From Brienomyrus brachyistius (lineage: Eukaryota; Chordata; Actinopteri; Osteoglossiformes; Mormyridae): 64,000 nucleotides of DNA. How positions within the stretch are numbered: the stretch's first letter is position 1; each line of letters starts with the position of its first letter. Shown here in pieces: positions 26,401 through 38,400 of this stretch. The DNA lies in assembly GCF_023856365.1 (NCBI RefSeq), contig NC_064543.1:5182952-5246951 (forward strand), given 5' to 3'. The notes below the pieces were generated by a model, which had not been told where the DNA came from, did no database searches, and was given only the letters and a program-made list of their open reading frames with translations. The position numbers and the translations under genes are program-made.

Positions 26401-29400
26401 CAGAACTAGGCAACTGTGCAAATCAGGAGTTTGAGATGCCTGACCTCACTGCTTCAGTTGCACCCGAGTTATTGTTACCAGAACCCATGGAGTGCGTGTT
26501 GCTGGATGAACCACAGATGATTCACATGGAGCTCCAAGATGGTGCTCCTTATGCAGAGCCCCAATTAAACAAAGATGGCCCCACTGAAAAAAATGTTGTC
26601 TGTATCTCCTCACTGGAAGGAAATGGGGACAACAGTAGCATCTGCATAGGAGACCAAGCTGGTGATGAGGGCTTGCAGAGGGCAGACATGTCCTCCACCA
26701 GTGAGTATCCCTCTCTACCTATCAGCAGCCCTGTGGCTGAGGTCTTCTACCTGCATGAGGTAGAAACGATAACAGAACCTGTTAACCAAAGTCCAGCTAA
26801 TCAGGGGGTCAAGCTCCAGGGTGAAGATGTTCAGGGTAAGGCTGGTGAAAAGGCGGAGGACCCATTACTTTCTAGTTCTGACATGCCTGCAGAATGTTCC
26901 AGCGAATCACAGATTGAGCAGTCACTGACGTTGGAAAGGACAAAGCTCAGCTCACTTTCTCCATCCTGTGAGGATACAGTGAGCACATTATGTCAAAGTT
27001 CTTCTCCAGACACGTCATGCGTAGCATCAAGCATCAATAACCAAATCCAAGAAGAGAAAAAGAACTGTGGGATGACAGTGGACAGCAAAGAGTCGGAATT
27101 GAAACGGGAGAGTCGGGAAGGTCAAGAGTCAACTCTGAGGTCAAAGATCGGTGGAACCCAATCTCCCACAAATACACATGGCACTGATGTTCATGTCGAG
27201 GGCCAGACTGCTACCGCGATCGATACTGAGGTGCTTACGAAGGCAGCCAATGAACCAAGTGAAAGCGATGAACTTGTGATTATTGAAAAGAATATTTCAC
27301 ATTTGTCTGAGATGGCACTTATCAGCCAACCCAGTGCTGTGCCTGTAAGCTGTCAGCAATTGGAACCCGAGATTCCACAGACTGTGTCTGAGGAATCCAA
27401 AGAGGAATCTTCGGCCCAGGAATTGTGCTGTAATACAGAGGAGTCATCACCGCAAACGAATGCAGAGGACTTTGTAACGGAGGTGATCGATTGCTCTGTT
27501 CATAATTCGGATGGCATTGATGTCGACCGTGTTGTACCAGTAAGAACTTTGGAGACGATCAGTGAGACTGTTCTTCTAGAGTCTTCAAGCACCCCTGGAG
27601 AGTATGACTCCATGTATGTCAGCATGGAGGAGGACCTCCTCTCCATCAAACCAGCCAGTGACTCTGCCCTTGGCCCCGAGCTTTCTGAGGTGCCCAAGAG
27701 AGTGGATAAGGGTTCTGAAAGTGCCGAGCATCAAACCAAAAGGAAGGATTCTGATTGCGCCTGGTATGGGAATGAAGGCCCACAACCAATTCTTGAGAAA
27801 GGTAAGTCCTGACCTAGCACTGTTTTGAGGTGGTTTTATCAGGCTTCTAATCAGAAGTTTCACAAGGTCCTTCTTTGTATTATGTCTTTTGTTGATGATT
27901 AGGTAAGCACAGCCTGTTCAAAGGTAGCTAATGATTACTTATGGAAGATTATATGCTACCAAACATTGAACAACCTCTCGTGTTGCCTTAGTGTTGCCTT
28001 CCATCACTTAGCATAGCTTTGAATTGATATGTAATATGCAGTGCCACCATCATTTACCACAATGGCTTTTGTCTAAGTAATAATGTTATAAATTATTTGT
28101 TCTGACTGAACACATCCTCATCTAACTGTAATAATGCACCGATTAGCCGGATGAAGTGGAGGTTGCAGATCTAGCATGACAAGTGAACGATTTATGTGTG
28201 CTACCATTTATGGAGGATGTTGGAAATCTGGACGATTTCAATAGGTGGGGGATAGTACCTGTGACCTTCGAGTGTGAGGTGGGGGTGCAGCTTGGGGTGG
28301 GTTCGTCCTACTCCCCTGGTCTCACCACCACCCATCTCTTGCTGCAGACGGAGGAGAGCTTGACAGTCCTGCTTCACTGCCTCCTTTCAGTGCCCCACCA
28401 GCCTTGGAACCCAACAGAAGAAGCTTTGAAGGGGTGAGTGTCAGCCTGAGCGTTTTTATGTCCAAGTGGGTGGGAGGATTGCTGCCTTGGTAAAACGGTT
28501 GGTAGCTTGACCCTGGACCATCAAGCATATGATGTAGTTGAAGAACAGGCATGTGACCTGGGTCAGAGACGGCTAGTTGTGGTGCATGTGGGGAGGGACT
28601 GTTTGATGCAAGTCACCCTCCCCCAGGCCTTCTAGGATGACATCAGAGGCTAAAGCCCTCATTTTTGTGGGATTCTCTGCCCATGAGAGCCACGAGCCGG
28701 ATGATGGTTGATTAGCTCCAAGAATTCCACACCAAACGGACACCATTCTGAAGCATTTAGGACATGCTTGTTTCCTGTGGGAGCGCGATACCGCTCCTGA
28801 TTCTTTCCTGTCTGCTTCTGGCTGCCTGTATCTGCCCGTGAATAGTGCTCTCTAACATTCATTTGAACATGATCTCTTGGTTTTGTCATTTTCCTTTTAA
28901 ACTGGAGTAGTACAAGGCCGCTGGTGTCCCAAGTATGCTTGGTGTCCTCTGTGAATTCCTCTACAATCCCACACATTTGTAATCTGAAGTTGTCACACTT
29001 CCAGTCATAGAAATGCAGACTAATTCTTGGCAGTTTGAAGTTCTGCTTCATGAGCAGTCTTCAGGACATCCGCGATTTTCGTTTTGCAAACCAAGTCGGT
29101 AACTCCAGTGAAGCTGCAGGCTGTGTCTGATTGGATGGCACAGATGGCTTTCTGGTGAATAAACTGTAGACATCAGCTTCAAACTCCTCCCGTGTCTCTT
29201 TCTTAGTTTCTCCCCTTTGCCACATTTTTTTTGTAATCGAGATCCGTTTTGTGTGGAAAGGCCTCCTCTTCCAGGCCTGTTTTAAGACACAGTTATCTGA
29301 AGCCCTCTACAGCCAGACAGCTCGCAAGCAGAGGAGGAGCTGATGGGGGTTATGATCGCTTTGTTTGGAAGGTTCCTAACTAACGTACAACGGCCAAGTC

Positions 29401-32400
29401 TAACACGGAAAGAAAATGCGAAAAGTACCGTATGATCAGGATGCTTGACTCGTTGAGTAGGGATTCTTAAACTTTTTGATCAAAGGTCCACATCAGATTT
29501 GTGCTCAAGGTCAGAGATCCGGAACAGTTTTCAATTACAAAACTGCATTTTATGAACGACAATGAATTAACAACTGTAGGTATCAATATATAACAACAAT
29601 GGAAACTTAAGGTAAAGACTGGTTCAGCACTCGCTGATTGTTGCGAGACTTTGTCGTTGCGGTGGGGGGGGAGGGCGGGGGGTTTATGACGACTTGCATG
29701 TGTGTTAAATTTGGTGGTTCTACGTTTTATTTTCGTACTTCAAACCACAGTAAGTGTTTTTATGTTGGCCATAATAAGGTGCATCATTGACTGTGTCCGG
29801 GTTAACTTGCGGTTCCCTCTACATCCGGACCGTGTTCCGGACTTTGAGAACCCCTGCTGTAGAGTGTCCAGAGAAGCAAGTTCCCCCTAAGTGCGAAACT
29901 GACTTTAACCTGCTTGCTGCTTGTTCCCCCCTCTGGAACACTTCCTTAGAGGTTTCTTTTGTGAATCCGGTGTGCCTTTTATTCATCAAACATCTATGGA
30001 ATGGCTGGTGGTCCCTCAGGTGAAGCTCGCTGTAATAAGTTACTTGAAACTTGATGACTTCTATTCTCAACCACGCAGTCAAGCACACTGTCCCCTGCCT
30101 GGATAACTGAAGGGTCGTAAGGGAAGACGACCAATGAAATCTGCCGCAAACCACATTGTCACCGCTGGAGTTAACAGGCGAGAATGTCCTGCCCATGTTG
30201 ATGGTGGTATGTCATAGGGCGTGCTCTGTGTGAGGGTCTGGCCGTGGAGCCTGCGTATCTCATTCTGATGTCGGAGGCAGGTAATGGTAGAGAGCATTTT
30301 TCTGCATGCATCAACTACAATGGAGCACAAGGCAACAAAGGGAACTGAGAGGCATGAGCTCCATTTAAAAAAAACCACGTAGTCTGGAAGCCGCTTGGGC
30401 CTGAGGCCTGGAAAATATGCCTTCAAAGGCACGCTTTATTACCGCCTTGCCAAAATCAGTCTGCAGGAATGTTCTCAAGCGCCCCCTTGTGTTCCGCTAT
30501 GATATAACACTTTCCAGATGTTTTTTTCTTTTTTCTTTTTTTGCTGCAGTTTCATTGCACAAGTAACCATATGTGATTCGGAGAAGAGATCGTTATTGGT
30601 GTGTTGTTGTTTTTTTTTCTTTGTTACCCCCCCCACCGCCAAACACATGTTGCCTGGTACAGGTTCCATGATGGTGCCAATCAGGTAAATGGTACCCTCC
30701 CTCGCCCGGCAGGAAGCGGTGCTCACCGAATGCTGCCGCGTTTCAGTACGAGGCCTCTTATCCTTCCTTCCTAAAGCTGTCCCGAGCGCCTGGCCTGTTT
30801 CACTTGCGCATGGTGCCTGTTGTGGGGTGACTAAGACGTGCTTTGAGTCCCTGCGGGATGACAACCACGTTTTGGGAAGCTGCTTACATTCTGTTTCATT
30901 TAGGAGGGCGTGTCTCTTTAATATTAGGAAAGGGGAGATCGGCCCTCTGTGCCTGAACCTGTCTGTAGACTCTGGGGTCAACAGCTGCAATGATTTTAAG
31001 ATGCTAAATTTTATGACCTGACTTCACCAACCTCAAATGACCCATTGAGTTGTCACTGAGACCCCTGAAGGACCCAAAGCTGCCCCATCACCATCTAAAT
31101 GATGATGACAACGACGTGAATCGCTCTTTAACGAACTCTGTCTTTGAGTTTCGTCCTGTGATTCAGACAGTATAGACAGTAGATTTGTATTAGACGTATT
31201 CAGAAGTTAGCATGTCTCATTCTGGGAGGAGATTGTTTAGATGTGGCGTTTTCAGAGTTTTTCCGCATGCCGTTTGACAGTAGGAGTGAGGCCCTTGGAT
31301 GCAGGTCCTTGAATCTGGTGGAGGTGGGGGGGGGGCGGGGGTGGATGTCGACATGTTTACACCAGGAGAGGTCAGCTGAAAACAAGAAGCTAGGGGAGAC
31401 TTGAGAAGCGGTGATTTTTGTTGAAGATCCACACTTTCTAACCTTATGGTTTAATTTAGATGGATGGAGGGTGTGATTCTGAAGCATGTAGGACGCTAAT
31501 GTGCTTCGTCCCTAAGGAGTGTGATCCTTAACGGGGTAAAAATGGTGCTTTATGACCACCTCTCCCTCCACCCCATGTCGTGCTTCATTTAGTGTAGAGT
31601 TACACATAGAAGACTTCAGCCCTTCTGGATGGTGGTTACCATAAAAGTATTGGCAATCCATTTTTCACAAAGGGTTCTTTCATTGGCCCTCAAAAAAACA
31701 AGATTTCCTTTGTTTCCTGGGGAAAAATTAGCCCAATAAATCGGACTGGGACCTGGGTTTTCAGAACTGGACCTGTTCTTCGGGAGATCCTAGCGAAGCG
31801 AATCGGGCTGCGGACTCCGGCGGCTTGTGAATATCAGCTGTTGCCCGGCTGGCAGATGTGCGGCTTCCTGCTGCCGCTTTCGTCACACGTACGGTTTCAC
31901 ACTTAAGCTGGCGTCTCGTCAATTTATCCGCGATCTAACGGCCCAGAATGCACAGGGTTGTGTGCGTTCCTCCTCCCCTTTTCAAATCAAACACGTGTCA
32001 GCCTGTCTTGGGGGGGGGGGGGGGGGGGGGGGGCTTCTCAAATAATGAGAAACAGAGCAAAGCGAAGTTCAGATCGGCGTCCCCACCCATCTCATTGCCG
32101 TTGAAGGGTGCTGTACGCTTCTGTTCCCCGTGGTTTTCCTCGTCTTCTCGTCTGACAGTCGCCACGGAGACCTGTCACTTACGAGGCCCTTTTAGTGTGT
32201 GTCACTGCGTGGGTCTTCCCCTCAGGAACTGAGCTCGCCGCTGTGATTCTCCGTGAGACGACAGTCCAGGGAGAGAGGGAGGGAGCGAGGGAGGGGAGCG
32301 AACAGGAGGGGAGGGGAGGAAAGAGGAGGCCCGGAGCACGAGCCAGCTGAGGAGGGCTGGCTCTCTGCGCAGATGTGAGGGGCTGGGAGCTGGCCCGCCT

Positions 32401-35400
32401 TCCCATCAGCTCTGCTCACGGCAAGGTTCCATGCTACAGTCCGCTGCCTTCCTGCTCTCCATTGTGGCTTTTTGTTTGGGGTCAGCATGTACGAACGTCA
32501 CCGCAGGAGGTACAGCCTGTGTGCCAAAGGCAAGAGGACTTTGGATGTGGTTCTGATCAAGGTACGACTCTTCTTCGTCTCCTGGAATCTGTGCAGGGGG
32601 CTTTTTTTTCCTAGGTCCTCGAATGCTCTAGGTCTCATTTTCCGCGAAGGGAAGCGCATGATCGGGCGCCGTGTTGCACGGATTAAATAATATACCGTCG
32701 TGCAGAGTTCGTGCTTTACTATAGTTGTGTAAGACGCGTTTCGGGACTGATGTGCCTTTGGAGAACGACGGCCTTTGTTTTGTCTGAAACATCATGTGAG
32801 CTGGGGGTACCCTAGCCGTTCCAGGCAGCTGTGATGTCAAAGTGGGTGTTGTTCAGTGGGGGTGGGGGCTGTTATTGAGAGTGTATTCAGCTTTTAGGGG
32901 CTGATGTTTGAATACATTTTTGAAGGCAGTGCAACAATTATTAAAATCATTCATGCATCCCATGAGCTATTCATGTATTGCATGATTTTCATTATGCAAA
33001 GGCATTGGCGACAGTCAACATATGAGAGTAGCTCACAGTCCAGCGCCCTGCTGTCTGACGCTTTATCTTGAACATGTTGAGGATTTGACAAACTATAATA
33101 GTGTTGCTGTAGAAGCAGCAGTAATTGACAGTACTTGAAGTTTTGGTTCTGGACTTCGTGGCTTTGTGAGGTGAGACCCTGTCCATCGGTGCCACGGTCT
33201 GGCAGGTTCCGGTTCTGCGAGCCCATCTTTGCTTTAACTCTCTCCAAGTCTCGTTCCCTGCTGTGCGGGAACGGCAGTGACATTCCAGGGACCGGAGTGT
33301 TGAATGTGCTCTCGGTGGTCTGGGTCCCGTATCTGTCTGTAGAGCCAGACAGACTTGCAGTATCTGACAGAATAGTTTCTCCATTAAAAGAGGCCTGATA
33401 TCACCCCGTGTCTCGGATCTCCGCCCTCTAGCCAGCGGGTGAATTGCGCGTGTTAATGCGGCCCCTCGGCCTGCAGTCGATCACTTGTCAGTAGGTGCAG
33501 TGAGCTCTTACTCGGGGGGGAGACTGAGGGGCTAAAAACAGTGTGTCAGAAGCTGTTCAGATCTCGGCGTCTCTGTCTCTGCGCTTCCTGTAACCCGGTA
33601 GAGGGTGCCTCTTAAGTCACCCCCCCCACACACACACAAGTGGGGTCCCACAGAGGCCTGGGATGGGATGGAGGGGCCGCGTTCAGCAGCAGTCTGGGAA
33701 AGGCGCTCTGCCCTTAACCGTTTCCTTTGGCTCCGGTCCTGGTCTGCTCTGGTGGAAATTGGCACTGGGCCAGATGACTTCATAACGCAGCCAGTCCCTG
33801 GAATACTGATTCTCACACTCGTACCCAAGATGGGGGGGCTCCAGCTCCCTCTCTAGCCATGAAAACAAACACAGCTCATGGTTGTTATGGCCATAGCAAC
33901 CGCTCTGTTGTCCCGGGCAGCCGAGTTTGTTTGTAGACCTATATTAATTCCTCGGCTTTCATTTTTGGCTGTTCTTGCATATTACCCCATATGTGCCGGA
34001 CCATTCAAATCTGGGCAGAATTCTCTCCCTGTGCCCATTTTAATGCACCAAGTTTATTTTTAAATCACGTGGGGTTTTTTGGGTTAGACCCCTGGGTCTT
34101 CAGATATTAACATCTTTAGGAACTGGGCTCTGATGTCACTGTGAATTAGGTGGCTTATTGACATTTTGCAGTTTATATGGTTTGAGCTACATTGTCTGAC
34201 CCTTCAACTATGAGACCCTGGAAAGCGGGTTGGGATCAGCGTCCTGTCAGCCTCACTCTTTCGGAAACTGGACACCCTTGGATTCTGGATGCCTTCCTGT
34301 CATTTTTATTTGCCAGAGCTCTCTGACAAGTTAATAGGAGGTTAGCACTGAGATGTATCTGTTCTGGACGTAAATGCGCTTGCTTGCGTTCGTGTTTTAC
34401 GCCGGAGTGATTAGCAAATGCATTTTCCAAAGCGGATTCCAGCTCAGCGTTTTCCTTTGGCAGCTTGGATCGGTGTCCTGTTCGAACCTTCAACATCCAA
34501 GCCCTTCCTGGGAATCTTCCTTATTTCCTTCCTTCCTTCCTGGGAATGTGCTTAAGGCACCTACTGCTCTTGGAAAATATTCCTACAATGAGAACTGGTG
34601 ACTTTCCTTATCAGTGTAGCTTTTTTCAGTATAAGCATCATGTTTCTCCCCGTTTATACGTAGGTGTATAGCTACAGTTTGGCAGGATTTTTTATATATA
34701 TATATATAAAATATTTAATTTTTTTGTCATCCCCCATAAAATTTTTCCTTATTAGCAATTTAAATGTAGATGTCACTGTGACTTGTGGGACCATCTACTG
34801 GTTTTTCCCGTGACGCACATACTTCCCCGACACCATGGACTGATGGTTTTTCTGCCCCTGTGCCTCCTGGGGTCGACTCCGGACTCTCAATTATTCTGCA
34901 TCGGATAAATGGTTATGGAAAATGCACGGGTGACTAGTTGAAATGTCGGATCCAGCTTGTGAGGTTTTGGGTTTTGGATTGAGACGTCACTCCGCTTTTG
35001 GTTTTTGGTTTTGTCATCAAGGCTTTTCTTGGGAAGCGGTGGTTGGGTGAAGCGAGTGCAGTGCATTGTGGGAATTTTAGCGGTGCATTGGGGAATCTAG
35101 GTCGTTGCCCACTCTGTTGGTGACAGAAGGCCCCTCTTCTGATGAACGACACAGTGTTTCCTGTTTGGCCTGCACTTGGCGGGGCGGGGGGAGGCCACTG
35201 TTATTCAGCTGTGGTGGGTGGAGCCATCAATGGTGCTTTGTGTGTGGTCATTGACCTCAGAAGTGCGAGAAGCCCACGGCCTCTGTGCTCCGGGGCAGTT
35301 GGGGCAATTCCGGAGAGGGCAGGAGATGCATCGGGAATGATATCACCAGAGGAACGTGGCATGATGTTAACGTGCATGTCATGGCTACTCCCCTTCATCC

Positions 35401-38400
35401 TTAATTCTTGTACCTGATCGTGGAACGTTTTCACTGCTCCCGAAGCTGTCCTGATTATCCACTGTGACAGGTGAAAGTAATGTTCTGCTGGTTGGCAGGT
35501 CCATTTGTTGGTTCCTGCGTGAATTATATGTTTGACCACATATGACCAGTTGGAAATCTGCTCATCGTTGAGACCCTTTGTTTGATGGCTCTTGGAGGAT
35601 TTAGCAACACATCTGAGAAGATGTATGGCTGGGTGGTAGATTATCATGCATACTTTTTCCCAATAGGCTTCTTTGTTGGTTGGTTTATTTCACCCCCCAC
35701 AGCGTCTTCAGGTACGATAATTGGTTATGCCTGGTCTTGAACATTTCTATTTTGGACAACATTTTTTTTTTTGGAACTTCTGAAAGCTCATTTAAAGAAA
35801 AACTTGCTGTCCACTTGCTGTGATCTCTTTGGTGTGACATCGTCGAGTATTGGGGCTCTGTGGCAGCACATAGTCTGAGAGATGGAGACTTTGGTGCCCG
35901 GAAGGAGAGCATGGTGGATAAACATCTCTGGTGGCATCTTCAGTGCTTCAGATTTATTTGCAAGGAAATGGCTTGGATGTGGTGGGTTTCATAAAGGGTT
36001 TTGGTTGGGAATGCCTTGTAAAGAGGGGGATTGGAGGGTGTAGTTATACGCATGCACGCCTTCCTATCTAAATGGGGATCATCCATTCATTTGTATGGGA
36101 AAAACCCTAATCCCAATCACGACACCCTTAACCCCCACCCAGCCCTAACCTTAACCATAAGAAACCAACCAAAATACAAGACTTTTGGCACTTGTTTGAT
36201 TGCATTCACAGATTTTTATAAAACTGAGGTTTTCCAAATGGGGACCTGAAGAAGTGTCCCCACAAGTAAAGAAGTTTCAGGTTTTACCGCACTTTGGGGA
36301 CATTTTGGTCCCCAAATATGATCTATGCAAACACGCACACGCGCATGCACGCGCAGCCTCATGCAGCAGCCCATTAATGCACGCTTGGTTGCAGGTGCAG
36401 CACACTGAGTTCCCAGCCTCTGCTTCCCCTGCAGTGACGCAGGAATCATCAACACGTGTCTGTCTTCCTGACCATAAACATTCTGCTTCCTTTCCACAAA
36501 TGTGCCTCTCTGTGATCTGAGTTTTCCTGTTAAGGCTCATGCATGTGTTTTTTTTCCCTCAAAGTAAACAGATATAGAGAGCCTTTGTGGTGATTGGCTG
36601 GGGAGGGGTTGCGCGGTTGCTGCGTGATTGGGATGTGCGGCTCCATAGGCCCCCGGGTGACCCGTGCCCACGCCGGTCTTGCATCCATCTGCACTGGGGT
36701 GGAGGAGACCATAATGGAAGCCTGTGTAACAGAGAATCCGGGCTCTGTTCGGCTCTACCGTGCTACCATCTCCACACCCCTGCGAACGGCACCCTGTAGG
36801 TGGCTGGGTTTCTGCTCCCAAACTGCGAGGCTTGTCCTCCTCCACCTCTGAACCAGTGTCCCTCCTCTCCATCTGACCGCCTCCTCAGACATTACTCGGC
36901 TCCACAGCGCCTCCTACTGCTCACTGCTTGTAGCTGGATTTGAGAAATTGTTCATCCTGGTGCCCTGATGGGGTTTGAGCACCCGTGGCCATTTCCACAT
37001 GGACGAGACACAGTAATTCCCCTCAAACATTAAATACCGCCGTCTCGCTGTATAGTAGGATTACCGTCACATGCGGTATTAATGATCGTTTTAAGAATCT
37101 AGTATTCTGGGTCAATGGGTGATTCCCTGGTGATGTCACAGAAGCAGCTGGGTGACACCATGTGCTCTTGGGGGCATGTATGTGCTGTTATCAAAAACCC
37201 CCTTCCCAAACTGGCACAGAGAGAGAGAGAGAGATCATTGTAAATAACTAGCAGTTCCTCTTTCATTGAACATGGCTTGTTTTAGCAACACTGATATCAG
37301 TGGATGAAGGCCGGGTTTTCCGTTGATTTCTCTACATCCCATGATGACCTCTCATCAGTGACGCCTCCAGCATGGCGCTACAGACCGTCTTCGCTGATTC
37401 CTTATTCTGCATGTCAGATGACTCTGGTTTCACACGCGCTGTTCCTCTTCTCGCCTACAGATTCATACCGAGAAGGACTTATTCTACACCTTCGATCCGT
37501 GTTCTGCCGCAGTTCCCGCCGGGGACGGACAACACTCTGCGCCCTCAGGTAAGACCCAGCGCTCGACCGTGCCGGGGTTACGGTGGCCTTATCCGAGTGA
37601 GAGTTGCCCGAAATGGTGCTTTGAGAAAGACGCGGTGGGTTTATTTAACAGAAGTAGGGGTGTGCCTGCGTCGCACTGTGGCGTGTAAGAAAGTTCCCTA
37701 AAAACCAGGCGAAATGTGCCAGTGAAAATCAATTTGCTTTTCTTTCTGGGTACAGTTAGGCTCATTCTTTCTAAGGACGGCTGAACAGAGGTGGGTGTTT
37801 GCCCACATAAAGTGTGTTCAGCTTCTTTCGGGCCACCAAGCCGGCTTGCGTGAGACCTCCGTGAGAAAGACGTTAATTGGACGTCTGAGTTCCGATCTCC
37901 GGCGGGGGTGGGGGGGCCAGAGCCTAACCATACACAAAGGAGACTTTTGTGGGATGGGAAGCACGCCGGGACTTCTCCCCAGGACTGATGGGGGTGGGGT
38001 GTGCTTGTCAATGCTCAGCTTGATTACGGAGGGCTTTGAAATGGAGAAATGGGGGTTGGGGGGGGGGGCACGTGACGGCAATTTCCTGTGTGGGGTGAAT
38101 GGTGCCGCTGTGCGCTTTTTCCATCGAGGACCTTACTCCCTCTATGGGGTGCGATATTGGGGGGGGGGCATCTCCACCCCATCAGTCCCATCTTTTCAAA
38201 GCCCCACGGACGCCTGCCCCGTTTACGGCCTGAGCGTGTACTCAGGCCCCAGAATCCCCGTTTTAGCAGGTACGCGTCACCATCTGGAACCCCCCCCCCC
38301 CACCCCCACAGCTGGCCTGCCTGTTTGGTGGGGGAGGGATCTTGCGGGGCTCGTTAAGTATGTTAATGTTCAGTTGATTGCCTTGGTAGTCCCACCCTTC

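Larger units (their letters stand above)
28434..37460 (+). other. akap13 intron 7 (largest intron)
   Basis: Besides candidate promoter and first exon A (32230-32561), it holds an hAT-like element (29458-29856), a 24-base poly-G (32010-32033), an AT microsatellite (34692-34710) and a GTCCCCA-type dispersed repeat (36040-36345). No other exon was found on either strand. Confidence 0.65.

Noticed and set aside
32486..32561. Reading exon A as an ordinary internal exon after the ggggtcag acceptor
   Set aside because: Its 76 bp would break the phase between exons 7 and 8; only use of the ATG at 32487 fits.
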